DNA of 64,000 nucleotides from Hoplostethus atlanticus. Taxonomy: Eukaryota; Chordata; Actinopteri; Trachichthyiformes; Trachichthyidae. The first letter of the stretch is position 1; every line of letters begins with the position of its first letter. Positions 12,245-51,261 of the stretch are shown piece by piece. Where the stretch lies: the NCBI GenBank assembly GCA_034670405.1, contig JAXDDX010000144.1, positions 598,501 through 662,500 of the forward strand, written 5' to 3'. The translations under genes and the position numbers were made by a program. Below the pieces are notes generated by a model. The model saw nothing but the letters and a program-made list of their open reading frames with translations, was not told the origin of the DNA and did no database searches.

Positions 12245-13284
12245 CAGGTACGGAGTGGCTAATCAGGAGAAACGGGAAGATTCCCGGTGGGCCGGGCTGG
12301 TTGTTGGGCCGCGAGGGCTGGTGACAGGGTCGGTAAACACAATAATTTTATAAATAGATCATGTAGGTCGCGTTATGTCCTTTAAAAACTCTGACGACTA
12401 CTGCGAGTACGTTTATGATTTTTATTCAACATCAACTTCACACGACAACATGACTAGCTCCGCTTGGACACACATGCCGTGTGACCCCTGAACTCTGAAG
12501 CGTGATGACGTAGGACGTCACGCATTAGATTACACTACAGGGCAGGCTACACTCGCAGAATCCCAGGAAGTAGATGATGTGAAGGAAAGAGAAATAAGTA
12601 GTAGTAGATTAAAAAGACAAGATGGAGAATCGAAAGAGAAAAGGGGGAGCTGAAAAGGCCATAATAAAAAAAAAAGCTTTACAAGCTGACCAAATGTGCC
12701 AAACTCAGCAGCTTGTTTATGTTTAAAACAAGCTTGCAGCTTGATAGTGAAGGTAATGTTACAGAAAAAGCGCCAGAAGTTGATGGTGATGATGAGAGAG
12801 GTATGCTAGCTTAGGCTACAGTGCCAATGGTGTCAGGCGTGCAAAATAAAATATAACGTATAACGTTGCCTACAAACCACAATTCAAGTTTAGTGTCAAG
12901 GAATTATGGCGTTATGCTTTGTTAAATGCAAAATGGTGTGTTGCGACGCCACCTAAGTGTGAGACACTTTGTTGTCTATTGTAGTCTCTAAGCAGCAGCA
13001 GCAGTCTGCTGGCAGTGAAGAAGAGGCAGTACCAAGCGCCAGCCATGATGAGCCCATAACTCCAGAGTGGGCAGGTAGGATTGCTCAATGGTAAAGACGA
13101 TCAGAACACTTTTGTTTTGTAGGGGGGCGGGGGACTTGTGCTGAAAATTATAACAATGTAATTTTTTAAAATTTGATTTAGTGTCAGAGGCAGTGCCAGG
13201 ACCCAGTAGGATCCCTGCTGTGGAAGGCACAGGTGAGCTGTTGTACCACAGTGTGCGAACAATCTAACGTGACCAGATATATTA

Positions 13285-13860
13285 GTTCCAATATCAGAGA
13301 GTAGAGAGCAGAGAGTAGTGCATTCGGCTGAACGTACTATTGGAACTACACTCCCCACCCTGCAGGACTTGTACACCAGGAGGTGCAGAACCAGAGCCTG
13401 TAGGATCATGAAGGATCCTCACCACCCCAACAACGGACTGTTTCAGCTGCTGCGGTCAGGCAAGCGCCTCCGCAGTCACGCTGCCAAAACAGAGAGACTG
13501 AGACGGAGTTTCTTTCCTCAGGCCATCAGGACTGTGAACTCCGACCTCACCAGGGCCCCCACCAAGACCCACACACTGCCCCTCTTATGCACACACACAC
13601 ACACACACACACACTTAGGTAACGACTACACATAATTTATATTATATTACATACATACAATTTCTCATATTACCATATTTCTATAGTGCTCTTACTGTAA
13701 ATATTGTGTTGGTTTTTTATTGTAAATACTGTGTACTGTTGCCCTTTGCACATTCCTGTTGAGCATTGCCACTTTTTCATTTCACTGCACACTCCGTGTG
13801 TGTATGTGACATATAAAGTTCTTGAATCTTGAATTGAATCTTGAATCACCACTATTTATA
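13285..13860 (+). mobile_element. LINE 3' end nested in the hAT relic
   Basis: The frame at 13318-13560 reads LPTLQDLYTRRCRTRACR, MKDPHHPNNGLFQLLRSG and RLRRSFFPQAIRTVNS, the extreme C-terminus of a CR1/L2/Rex-type reverse transcriptase. A (CA)n run (13590-13614) and a 3' UTR follow, ending in a TTGAATCTTGAAT tail repeat. It is 5'-truncated, as is usual for LINE copies. Confidence 0.8.
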
Positions 13861-14703
13861 ACCCACATATTACTAGTGACCTATTATGCTTTTTATCATT
13901 AATAGTAGAATAGTAAACATACAAAGACCACAATTGAAAGGGAATAGGATGAAAAGAATATGAAATAAGACTGCATGTTTTGGCATGGAATAATGTACGT
14001 TGTTTCGGTCAAAACATGTTTCCATGTTAAATATTGCTAATATTGTGATTTAATGCAGAGAGAGAGCAGAGTCTACTAAGGGACTGATCACAGAGGCAAC
14101 AACAGCTCAGCAGCCGACCCCTGAACCACAAGCTAAGAAAAAGACAGATGAGGCTTTTGTTTTTTGATTGTTTTGATTACTTTGCTCGCCCTCAGTCACA
14201 GGATATAGATATGTTTTTTTTGTTATCATCCTCAACAAACACCAAAACTTCCCATATCAAAAGTTTTCAACAGAAAAGATGGAACCACTGTGACTTACTG
14301 TGAAAAAAAACAATCTCTGTACTGTACTGTCTGTTTGGCATTTGCACCTTTGGTTAGTGATAGCCCTTTCATAAAGGGAGGCATGATAGTAAGTAAGAAG
14401 TAAGATAGTAAGAAGCAGCATGAAACTGGCACAAAGGGCAGAGGATCTCTTGTTACCCTGCTGTCAAAAGACACAATCAACAAAGTTGTGGATGTCAGCA
14501 GCCAACTGATGAAGACCACTATTGCAGAGGAAGTTAGCTGGGCAGGCATGTTTTCAGTCCAAGTAGATACGACCCGAGATATCAGCTCAAAGGACTGGTG
14601 TTCTATCATACTAAGATATGTCACAGATGTCATTCATGAAAGATTGATTGCTATGGTAGACTCTACAGGGCAGTATTTTGCAGAGCTACTGAAACAACCC
14701 TTA

Positions 14704-14969
14704 CAAAAAAACCTGCACTTTCACATGTGTGCTTTACTTACATGTGAAATGAAATGTCCACATGTGAAAATATAATATGTGTGTCAAAGTCACATGTGAA
14801 TTCAACATTTCCACATAGGGACAATCACATGTGGAAATGTCGAATTCACATGAATTCACATAAATTTCACATGTTTACACATGTGAAAATTAAGTCTGTG
14901 TCCAAAAACCACATGTGGGAACACTCACATGTTGTTTTCCACATGTCATTTCCACATGTGACTTTTTTG
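14704..14969. mobile_element. Tc1/mariner-type MITE nested in the hAT relic
   Basis: It is flanked by TA on both sides (14702-14703 and 14970-14971) and has inverted ends CAAAAAA...TTTTTTG. The interior is almost entirely built of CACATGTG palindromes and their derivatives. It interrupts transposase coding between AELLKQ and the next conserved block. Size 266 bp. Confidence 0.75.
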
Positions 14970-15192
14970 TAAGGGAAGTATTACTGAAGCTCAATATAAA
15001 CATTGGCATATGTGTGGGCAATTCAACGGATGGTGTAGCTAATATGCAGGGACAGTATCGGGGGTTCTCTACACTTCTCTCTGAGCCATCTCCTACTCAG
15101 ATTCATATATGGTGTTACGCGCATCTTCTGAATCTTGTACTGGCAGACACAACAGGCAGTGTTGTGGAAAGTGCATCACTGTTTTCACTGCT

Positions 15193-15450
15193 TAAAGGGG
15201 AATTCCGGTATTTTTAAAACCTGGGCTCTATTTGTACATATTAGTCATTTATACCCCAAAATAGGTACAAAAAGTTTTGGAATTGCTCCAGTAGATCGCC
15301 TCAGCTGGCAGTCGCGAAACGGGCTGCAATGGCTGCAACATAATCCGTAGGGGCAAGTGTGCCGATCAAAGTACGTCCACTAAAAGTGCTTGTTTTTCCC
15401 ACTGACAGGCTCAGATTGTTATTTGAAGTGTCTGACAACATTACAGAAAG
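15193..15450. mobile_element. second MITE-like insertion in the hAT relic
   Basis: It begins aaaggggaattccggtattt, a common end of a dispersed fish element, and separates the transposase words SASLFSLL and IAVFISESYKHM, which are adjacent in intact relatives. The internal words (ccagtagatcgcctcagctg, gctgcaatggctgcaacata) are also repeat-like. The right edge is approximate. Confidence 0.55.
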
Positions 15451-15729
15451 CATAGCAGTGTTCATAAGCGAGTCATACAAGCATATGCAGAAGTGGGAAG
15501 AGATGAGTCAGGACAAGCATCACAGACGACTGTGCCCGATAGGGGAAACTAGGTGGTGGGCTAAAGATCAGGCTCTAAGGAAAGTGTTTAGGTGCTTCGG
15601 GAATCCTCAGGAAGCCTTGGTTTTTGATGTGCTTATGACTTTAGACACCATTGTAGAAGACGGTAGACAAAAGCCAACTGTGAGGGCCAAGGCAAAGGGA
15701 TTCATAGAAGGCCTTTTGAAGTATGATAC

Positions 15730-16165
15730 AGTTTCTGTTGAAGGAGGCTTGAGACATATTTGGAAAAGCTTGTACTTACGGCATTTCGAAGTCTAAAATT
15801 TTGCCCTTTAATTATAGTGCCCGATCAGGCCAATTAGTGCAATGTTTTTAAATCCTACAACACAGTGGCCCTCCAAGTTTCATCAAGATTGGACCAGTGG
15901 CGTCTGATATATCACATTCGAGTTTAAAATGTTGACCTTTAATCACAGTGCCCTCATTCATCAGACCAAATCATGTATTTTTTACACCAGAACACAAGTG
16001 CCAAAATTCATCATCCCTCCCATGTTTCGTCCAAATCAGACCAGTGGTGCCTGAGATGTAACGTTAAAAAATGACCTTGAACTTTAGTTATAGCCCCCCC
16101 TTTAGGCCGGTGTATTGTTTTGGTATTTGCGTGCCAGAAGCTTTTTCAACGTTTACATTTGACGC
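15730..16165. repeat. dispersed repeat with ~140-bp internal periodicity
   Basis: The phrase 'ttgaccttTAATtatagtgcccxxxtcaggcc' and 'aagtttcatcaagattggaccagtgg' recur two to three times with divergence. It abuts and truncates the hAT relic. A related theme (cggaccta, gccttaattacagcgcca) recurs at 59.4-59.6 kb. Confidence 0.5.
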
Positions 16166-16920
16166 AAAGCTATTCGCCGCAACTGAGCCAACGCACTTGT
16201 GGAGCAGTGATTGAACATTCAGCCATGAATCCCATCACTTTTTAATGATTTTATTTGTTTCACCTCGGATGGCCAAAGCGACGGCCAGATTGAATATGTG
16301 AACAATTGCTCCGGTAGGAGTAGCCTACTGGCGATATGGTTCTCTAATGGCCATTGACATCTGTCATTGTAGCCGCGTCCCACGACGTCTTTCATTTTGT
16401 TGTTATCGGCCGCTGCAGGACAACAGCCCAGATGACAATAAGGGCTTATTTATTAATCATTCTGTGTACAGAGCTCTCTCTCTAAGAAAGGACTTCCCTC
16501 TGTTTAAATAAAGGTGTCAAATTGAATCAAATATTCCGCTGATTCCCATCTGGCCTCTGCGGTTTCATCCCTCTTTGGCTTTATCTGTCCCCTCTCTCTC
16601 TCTCTTTCTCTCTCTCTCTACCTCTTTATTTGTCTCCCTGGAAAGGCAGGAACGCACCCCTTGTCATAATACCATCTCGGCGCAAATTACCATGCAAATG
16701 CATTTCATTAGGATGTAAATGATCAACATTATGATGATTTTTAATTAGAATGTAAATGATGATTATTTGTATGAAGACGTCAACAGCTGTCAGAGGGACT
16801 GTGACAGCCAACTGTTGTTTCTCTGTCTGACAGAATGGATGGCTGGCTGCTCTTTCATTCATCTATTAACACTTTTCTTCTGTTATTCCCTCCTCTCTTT
16901 CCTTTCATCCCCCACCACCC
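16166..16920. other. no gene recognised
   Basis: Unique-looking DNA with a CT tract near 16595-16620. No coding frame with recognisable content. Confidence 0.4.
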
Positions 16921-16930
16921 CTCCACCCTC

Positions 16931-16994
16931 CACACACACACACACACACACGCGTTTCTCTTTCTGTCGTACTGCCTGGGGACTCTCGTGGGAG

Positions 16995-17025
<31 letters not shown>
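16931..17025. repeat. two (CA)n microsatellites
   Basis: (CA)n at 16931-16952 and 16998-17025 are separated by about 45 bp of unique DNA. They account for the open frames in this area. Confidence 0.9.
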
Positions 17026-17027
<2 letters not shown>

Positions 17028-17029
17028 AG

Positions 17030-18130
17030 ATTGAGTTCATTCATTGGACACCAATTACTTGTGCAGTATTGTTTCTCCTACAATGAATTGCAGCAGTGGC
17101 GGCAGGCGGTTGCTCCGGTTTCGATTCTACGTCCCGTCTCCGTTTGGTCCCGCCGTTCTCATTTGGAGACTTTATTTTGGTGAAAATCAACTAATCTAGT
17201 ATACTGGCTTAATGGATTTGTGTTCCATTTCTAAACTGAATAGAGGTTTTACTGGGCTCTGTTTCCATCAGCTGGGTTGAAGAGAACATCCAGTAGGAAA
17301 ATGCTTTCAAAACTCACTTATGTGATATTCCAATGTACCAAATAACAGTCATGCAACCGCCATGGAGATGCCTACATGTTAGAAACAACACATTTCTGGA
17401 GCTCTAATATTGAACAAATATTTGACAAAACATTTCAGAATGTCCAAACACCACTTTGCAGCTGTTTTCTACCGAGATCGAACAAAAAGTTCTTTATCGA
17501 CGAAACATTTCCACTTTCCACTTCAAGCAAGTGTGGGGGAAAAAATTGCAGCGCTGAGGAAATTTGATTGAATATCGCCGTTTCCATTCCTTCTTTTCTA
17601 ATTTGAAAAAAAAGAAATAAAAATTCTTGGGTGGAAATCCAAGAAAGCGACCGAGAGAAGAGGAACTCTTTGTTTTCATTCCGCAATCGGGATCTAGATG
17701 GTCCGACCGCGCGAGAGGCAGAGAGGCGTCGAACGCGAGAGACCTGACTGAAAAGAGCAAAGAGTTCCAGTAGTAGTAGAGGGGTCGGTTGGCGAGTGGC
17801 ACTTCCACAAAAAAAAAAAAAAAAACGCCTTTTGGAAATCCTCCTGCAGGGTTTTGGCTTTAATTGGAGACACCGAAGTACACACACACGCACACACACA
17901 CACACACACTCCCATAATGAGCAGGGATAACCAAATGATCTTGTCATCACTCTTGTATCAGTGATGGAAGGTAGGAAGCCGTCATTGATCATTCCCAGAA
18001 TGGCCTTTGATCATTACCGTTCCCGTAATGCTGTTTGATAAAGATAGTAATTGATAGTTCTTGCCGTGATGTGGATTGTCTGAAATGTAATGGAATGAAA
18101 CTCTAGAAAGAAGCTACAGGTCATTTGTCT
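17030..18130. other. no gene recognised
   Basis: Contains a poly-A run at 17809-17825 and (CA)n near 17880-17908. The long minus-strand frame at 17435-17992 has no recognisable domain and crosses both low-complexity runs. Confidence 0.4.
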
Positions 18131-18133
18131 TAG

Positions 18134-18137
<4 letters not shown>

Positions 18138-18167
<30 letters not shown>

Positions 18168-18582
18168 TTTATCTTGTGACAGCCATCAGGTCTATTCCTC
18201 TTTCTCGCTTTCTTTTCCCCCCGGTCTTTTGTCAGGTAAACGAAGAGAGGTTGACCCCATTCTCATTTTCAAGCCGCCCGCTGGCCGGCGGAAAGCAGAA
18301 AGGAACGACAGACTGAATGAATGAATGAATGAATGAATGAGAGAGAGAGACAGAGAGAGCCAATGAATAGTTTTCTATTCATCAGTGCCTCACTCCTGAG
18401 TTTACGGTGTATGAAATGATGTGTGTGTGTGTGTCATTGTGTGTATTTGCATGTTTGTGAGCGTATTGCATGTGTGTGTGTGTGTGTGTGGTTAATATTG
18501 CAATTTTCTCAGTTGGAGCCATTTTCGGAGTTTCAGACAAATCAAAAGAGCCGCTCCCCTGACTAATTATAGACCACTGCTG

Positions 18583-18625
<43 letters not shown>
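18138..18625. repeat. cluster of (CT)n, (GAAT)n, (TG)n and (CA)n microsatellites
   Basis: (CT) at 18138-18164, GAAT repeats at 18311-18340, (TG) at 18419-18435 and 18471-18491, (CA) at 18588-18622. It is a dense patch of simple repeats with no gene. Confidence 0.85.
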
Positions 18626-18629
18626 GGTT

Positions 18630-19740
18630 TCTTTTGACCATTATTTTTCTGACAGCTCCAGCCCAACCTGACAACCTTCCCTGATGCAGAGCTTGGCTGG
18701 GATTGTTTGTTGAGGTTGTAGTCCCACTGCTCCCAGTATCCTGTTTCCATCAGGTTATCCCTGCTCATTACGGGAATGTGTGTGTGTTTGTTTGCAGGTG
18801 GATAGGTATATGTACGTGTGCGTGTGTGTTTGATTTGGCATGTTATAGGAGTATGTTATGTTGTATTTTACATTTTTCTGTTATTGCACGCTGTAAATGT
18901 CATCGTGTTGTATATAATTATTATAACACCACGATATTTACCGGTGCGCAAGAGCTGATGTAATTGGCCCTTGGTGGAAGCAAGTGGGAATCAGACTAGT
19001 GACCATAGTACACCTCAATCAGCTGTTTATCTCGCTGAACTATTCTGCAGTCGTCACTTTAACTGTTCATACTACCTGCAGAATACCAAATGTTATCATA
19101 ACCTATATATAAACCTATATAGAGCTATTTGCCACAGCATGGCAGCACATGGAAATTGGCATGGTGGCGCGGTGAACTGTCTCCCCTCAGCATTCACTAT
19201 GGTAATGCAGGTAATCGTCACTATGCAAATCCATCCAATCAAGAAGCACCTCTATTGTAAAGGGGAACCCAGGTGCCGGGGCACCCACGGGCGAATCGCA
19301 TTGCGTTTATAGTCTGTTGCGGGTGATTACTGCGGTCAAGTGAGCCGCGCTTTCAATTTTGTTGCGCGTCTACTGGTGTTCGGTACAGTAAGTGGGTGAT
19401 TTAACTTGATTGGATGATACACATGAAGTACGTGAAATAAACGTGAAAAAGACTATTTTTTTTATTGTTTACTAGCTCTATTAGTAGTCCATGTTTATAT
19501 CCATTTTTAAAATATTTTTTTAGGTCACCACCCGGTAAAAAATAAACCCTGCGCCTATGGATACAACAGTATGTGATAAGGTGCACAGGCATGGAGAGGG
19601 TGGCATTACCAGGTGAACACTCGTTGATGCCCTGGCTGATCTGGCCATTGACAGTGTAGGAGATGCCCATACGATATGATAGACAGGTTCAAGAGAATTA
19701 TTAGCTCATATGTTAAGAGTACCTTAATGTCTTAGAGCTG
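18630..19740. other. no gene recognised
   Basis: Mostly unique DNA. The 19250-19400 part (ggaacccaggtgccggggca, ttgttgcgcgtctactgg) is GC-richer and repeat-like but could not be assigned. Confidence 0.35.
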
Positions 19741-19767
19741 AAGGGGGGCCCTTGATTTGCTTCTATC

Positions 19768-20330
19768 TTGCCTAACAGAGGAATTCAAATTTACAAAAGC
19801 AGGTCAGCTAACAGAGTCTACAGGCACAACAGTAAGAGGTGTAGCCACGTACTCCAGAAACTGGGTGGAAATGGACCCCTAAAGAAACATTTGAGCACAA
19901 TCAGTGCTTTTTCACAGGGCTATTATAAGGCCCCAAGCAAACCTGCATGGAACAGAAACGCCGCTAGAAATGAGGAAGCAGCAGGGTGTGCCAAAGCAGT
20001 TTCTGAGGCTAAGCAGGGACAATGGACAGACTGGGAAAGTACAGAGCTTAGTTGGAAAGAACTTTGGGATACGGAAGCATCTAGGACTCGATTCATTATC
20101 ATAGCAAGCTATGATGTGCTGACACGATGGCAAAACCTCAACCAGTGGCTAGGTGCAGAACAACTCCACGTGGCCCTGCGTTGAGAAACAGCAACGCTCA
20201 GTCATATCCTGTCAAGATGCCCGGTTTGTTAGGAGAGAGAACCCAATGCATTAGATTGGCTGTGTCAGCAAAGATGTAATATGCACAAATTAGGGTGGCT
20301 AGGGTGGTTTGCAGGATTGGGGCCTGGTAT
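19768..20330 (+). mobile_element. LINE-like open reading frame relic
   Basis: The 138-codon frame at 19768-20184 contains QGQWTDWESTELSWKELWDT and RFIIIASYDVLTRWQNLNQW, followed out of frame by GERTQCIRLAV. This matches the C-terminal segment of reverse-transcriptase polyproteins in which a W-rich block precedes a zinc-binding HILSGC motif, here decayed. I infer a retroelement fragment of unresolved clade. Confidence 0.55.
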
Positions 20331-20369
20331 TGAAGTCGTATGAAAGGAAACATATGAAAGGAAGAAGTT

Positions 20370-21240
20370 TAGATACACTGAGCCTCACCTACTAGTAGTT
20401 TACTACTAGCTACACTCAGTATTAGTTTACTACTAGCCCTGATACAGGACCCTTTGGCTGTTTACCTCTCCCATAGGGTCCTGTATTGCTCCATTGACTT
20501 TTTACCGCACAAAAGTCAGCAAGCCTGATAACGAAACCAATACGTCGAATTTCACTTACCTAAACAGATGTCCATACTCCTTCACTTGTCTACTTGCGGG
20601 GCGGCGGGGCAGCGGGTGGCGCTCCATCTCCTATGCACAAATAAACTTTTATACTTTGTCCAACATTTCCATTGTAATGAAATCCAAGATGGCTGACTCT
20701 TCTTCTGCACTTTGCGTGCACGCACGCTGCTTATTGCGCAGACGCAAAGTGCCGAAGAAGAGTTTGAGGCGTCTGTCTGCCATCTTGGATTTCATTACAA
20801 TGGAAAATCTGGAGTATGCCTGTCTTTCACAATGTATTTATTTATTTGCAAAGGAGATGGAGCACAACCCGTCGTGAAGGAGTATGGACATCTGTTTAGG
20901 TAAGTGAAATTTGACGTATTGGTTTCGTTATTGGGCTCGCTGACTTTCATCAGCCATATGATGAAAGACTCCCAAAGGGTCCTGTATCAGGGCTAGTTTA
21001 CAACTAGCCTCACCCACTACTAGTTTACTACTAGCTACATTCACTATTAGTTTACAACTAGCCTCACCCACTACTAGTTTACTACTAGCCACATTCAGTA
21101 TTAGTTTACTACTAGCCACACACACTACTAGTTTTCTACTAGCTACATCCAATGTAAATTTACTACTAGCTACATTCACTATTAGTTTACTACTAGCCTC
21201 ACCCACTACTAGTTTACTACTAGCCATATCCACCAGTAGA
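20370..21240. repeat. 33-bp minisatellite, split by a foldback element
   Basis: The unit alternates actagtttactactagcctc with attagtttactactagctaca, about 33 bp. On the minus strand it translates as an 11-residue ASSKLVV-type repeat, which is an artefact. Copies lie on both sides (20370-20436 and 20993-21240) of an inserted palindromic element. Confidence 0.8.
20437..20992. mobile_element. 556-bp foldback (palindromic) element
   Basis: The ends are CCCTGATACAGGACCCTTTG and its exact reverse complement. Long internal arms also pair: AACGAAACCAATACGTC, CCTAAACAGATGTCCATACT, and CCATTGTAATGAAATCCAAG followed by ATGGC. The hairpin centre lies near 20715-20740. CTAG flanks both ends (possible 4-bp target duplication), although the target itself is CTAG-rich. 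It encodes no transposase. Confidence 0.85.
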
Positions 21241-23400
21241 TTACTCAAAGAGTCATTGATTAATCTACAGGGATTACAGGTTTCTGAAGCAGCTGAAACA
21301 GCCAATGGCTCTGGATCAAAAGACACCAGCTGGGGTCCACAGGATGGAAATCTACCTCAAGAATTAGACAGGAGTTATATATCATATGACATAAATATGG
21401 TCTTGGTTAGTGGTGTAATACATAGCCTAGTTAGCCTTACTGGTTGCTTAAACAATGTGGTTTCTCAACTGTTCAGCGGGCTGTTTCAAGCCAGACGGGC
21501 CAGACGTCCCCTTAGTTGACATCCAAAATAACACACGGTATCGTACCGTCACGTCATGCATGTTGGTTGGTAAGTAGGTAATGCTCAGAACTCTGACCTT
21601 GTGTATTCTGAGCATCTTCTTGTATCCAGCAGCTTATTTATTGAAGTGTTCGCACCATCGATAACACAGAGAAAGGTTCGATGGGAGGGACAGATTTCAA
21701 AACAGGACAGTATTTTGTTCTTTGTCTATGACCATCTTACTTCATCAAACACCACTAGTATGCTATGTTGGTGTTTTGAATGCCACAGCAATCCAAGCAT
21801 GTCTTTTTTTTCACATCATCGTATAGTAGCCTCAAATTATCCTAAATCATTTTCACTGAATATCACAGTGAAATAAACTATGGCTACGTTCAATGAGCCT
21901 TTTTCATCATTTCACTTTTCTGATGTTATTTACTGGTCCGGTGTCACAGAATTAATAGACGCTGCAGCATATTGAATCTGAAAACTCCCAAATGAAAGCA
22001 CGAAGCAGATAATCAGGGGCATGGTTTGCATCAGCATAATGCGTTTTGCAGCGTTAGAGTGTGTGATAACAACTGATTAAATAGAGATTTTGCATGAAAG
22101 TGTAATTTTCCCCGCAATGTTTTCGTTATAATATCTGTGAAGACAAACTGTATGCTCACTTTGAACCTTGAAAGTCATGCGAGGTACGCGACTCTCAGTT
22201 ATTGCAGTTCATTTTTATAAAACGTGCGTGAGAACATTTGGAGTAATGATCCTGTGATCGCGATGCAGATGGAAACAAAGTACATTTCGTAACGGGGCCC
22301 TCAGTCTCGTCGCGGCTACCTAAACAGGACGTTATCAGGTCAAATGTCTAAAATGCAGAATTGGTTCCTATATAAACGCTGTGACCAAAAGATAAAACTC
22401 AAACATATTGGATCTGTTGACTCCAGAGTCAACGTCTAGATTTTGACCCTGACGTTGAAATAATAATTCTTACAACTCCACCGCTATAAAAAAACACAAC
22501 CCCCTCTCAGTGTCACCAAGATACTTTTTCAGAGTGATGAATAAACATGTACACTACAAGCAACATAGGAAGACACGTGTAATGAACCACAAACAAAAAG
22601 CTTTGGTCTGGTTTTACATTCAGTAGTCCGATAGTCTATCAGTTCTGTGATGTGTGAGGGTCAAACTATTGCTGTGTCTGAAAGATCATAGTACACACCA
22701 GCACAATACTAGCCACTCAATAGTATGCAGTAGAAGTACAAAACAATATGCAATAGGCATACTGCAGAAATGTGACATCTATGTGTATGCTGATTTTTTT
22801 TTACTGGTATTAAACTTCATATTGTTTTGGAGCTAGCATACTCAAACCGCCTGCTAAATAGTCCGTAATATGAACTTTCAGACGCAGCCTGTGGTGGTTG
22901 TTAATTCTGTATTTAATTCAGTCAATTCAGTCATTCCTGGCTAGGAAAAGGAATTTCCTTTAGGAAGTGGGAGTTACTTCAAATGTAAAACGCTTGCCAA
23001 CCTCTTCGGAAAATAACGGAGAACGAACGCTCCCGTTATTGGCGAATGAGTTTCTATTTACATTCTGTATTGACTGAATTGAAAGTCACCTCGCTATATA
23101 TCTGCTGTCGGGGGAAAATGTCAAATATCCAAAGTCTGTTGGACACGAATTAGAGAACAATGTTTGCAGATTGGTAACTATGTACTTTTGAGTCAGTTGG
23201 CAAAAAAACATTCATTCTTTTTCATACAAAGACCACCAGAACTGCCAGCTTAAGTTAAGAAAGGGAAATGCCATACATGAGTTGGTAGGTGTCAGTGCAA
23301 CAGCAGATTTACAGTACATTCTTTAGTTAATGATAATTATTTCACAAATGAAAAAAAAAATGTTGAAGCTACGTACAATATAGAATATTCCCAGAATTAT
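21241..23400. other. intergenic 3' flank of pax6, no gene recognised
   Basis: Unique-looking DNA without recognisable coding frames or clear repeats. It is a reasonable place for 3' regulatory DNA, but nothing in the sequence alone marks an element. Confidence 0.4.
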
Positions 23401-23413
23401 ACTTGAAATTACT

Positions 23414-24757
23414 TTTATTATAGAAACCCTCCCAGATCTCTGGAGAGGACAAATACTTTACACTTCGACGTAAGAAAAAGATCCATATCGAAGACACAAT
23501 CTAGTGTTCTGTCATTTTAAGCTACCAAGTGTTTTCTTCTGCCTCCATTCATTCAATAGCTGGTTCATGATTGAAATTCTGGATTTAAGAGCTTTGGATT
23601 TCAGACTGAACAGAGAATCACACAATTTTTTTCTTTTTACAGGGAATGTTTTTCAGTTCAGCATCAGAGTCCAGGCCAGTTTGCAGATAATATCCAGGTC
23701 AGGATTTTTTTTTACAATACCAAACATATATCACCAGAGTCCACATTCTGTACAGATTCCAGGCCGGGTTTTTTTTGTTTGGATTCTGCTGATGAAACAA
23801 AGTCATGGCAGACATTCACTTAAAGTGTCGTAAAGTTTGTCTCTTTACATGTTTGGGTTCAACCAGCTCGCATTTCATTTTTTTAACCATCACTACATAC
23901 AAACGGCCAGGTACAAATACATCAACATGACATAAGTTAGGAACTGAAAACAGAGGTAACAGAGGTAATATTTCTGCCCAACAGAACGCTTCCATGGACA
24001 CTTGACAGTTTGTTTCTGTCTGCCGAGTCTCTGTGGTCCAGTCGGAGTTCATCTTAGCCAGGGGACACTCGCCTGTCCTTCAAGTGTCAAAGCGGCAGCA
24101 AGCCGTATCTGCCAACAAAGTTTCCCTTTTGGACGAATTTGTCCTATTGAAACCTCTTGAGAGGACTGCAATTCTGTTCAAACTGAACTCTGAATTAAAG
24201 GAGACTCCCAGGAGCCAAGGTAGCCTTTAACCAAGCCCGCTGACCTGTGACCAGTGTACCAGTCAACAACACTGGTTTTACTAGCGTAAACTCAGGCTAG
24301 TGCTTTTTAATCTGGGCTAGTGCAAAAATGTCCTCACTAGCCAGATTTTGAAAGGGAGCTGATGGGGATGATGTGGAGAGAAAACTCCCAAAGACCCTTC
24401 ACCCAAGTTGTATTGAGTTTACTGTAATGTTAAAATCCTTCGACAGCAAAAGTGTCCAAAAAATCATTCTGCCTTGCTTTTTTCGAGAATTTGGCTTGAA
24501 AGTTTGTCTAATAAGAGCTGGACATTCAGGCTTTTGGGTGAGAGGGCTAATGCCCCGAATCCTTCATCTTCTCAGTTCCTGCTTATCTGAGAGGTTTTTT
24601 GTTTTTTTTTGACATTCACGCTGTTTCTCAGGGAGTTAAATAGGGATTAGTCACAGGTTGATGACCCGTACACTGTAGCTGCGGCCGCTGCTGATGATCA
24701 CTGCAGACAAGAGTGGTAGCGATGACGTTGCAGTCGGCGTGGCCAGGGTAAACGACT
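23414..24757 (-). other. pax6: pax6 probable 3' UTR
   Basis: From the stop codon down to a candidate AATAAA signal (minus strand, 23419-23414) there is no coding sequence. An ATTAAA-type signal also lies near 24312-24306. A 1.3-kb 3' UTR is in the normal range for PAX6. The end is inferred from the hexamer only. Confidence 0.4.

Positions 24758-51248
<26,491 letters not shown>

Positions 51249-51261
<13 letters not shown>

Larger units (their letters stand above)
12245..15730 (+). mobile_element. relic of an autonomous hAT transposon (ZMYM1-like transposase), 3'-truncated
   Basis: The left end starts CAGGTACGGAGTGGC and carries the CGGGAAGATTCCCGG words of fish hAT ends. Split coding remnants follow: 12622-12802 (MENRKRKGGAEK), 12986-13074, 13181-13231 and 14057-14150, each with GT/AG-like edges. 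The DUF4371/RNase-H-like core comes next: 14488-14697 (VDTTRDISSKDW), 14975-15193 (GNSTDGVANMQGQYRG, CYAHLLNLVLADT) and 15450-15725 (ESYKHMQKWEEMSQDK, PIGETRWWAKDQAL). At least three other elements are nested in it. The C-terminal dimerisation domain and right terminal repeat are missing. It is not functional. Confidence 0.85.

Noticed and set aside
11593..12262. Overlapping frames of 60-119 codons, or a CRISPR-like array
   Set aside because: It is a head-to-tail 30-bp minisatellite without unique spacers, so neither a gene nor a CRISPR array.
17435..17992. 185-codon minus-strand frame
   Set aside because: It crosses a poly-A run and a CA repeat and has no recognisable domain or splice context.
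20928..21326. 132-codon ASSKLVV repeat protein
   Set aside because: A minus-strand translation of the 33-bp CTAG-rich minisatellite.
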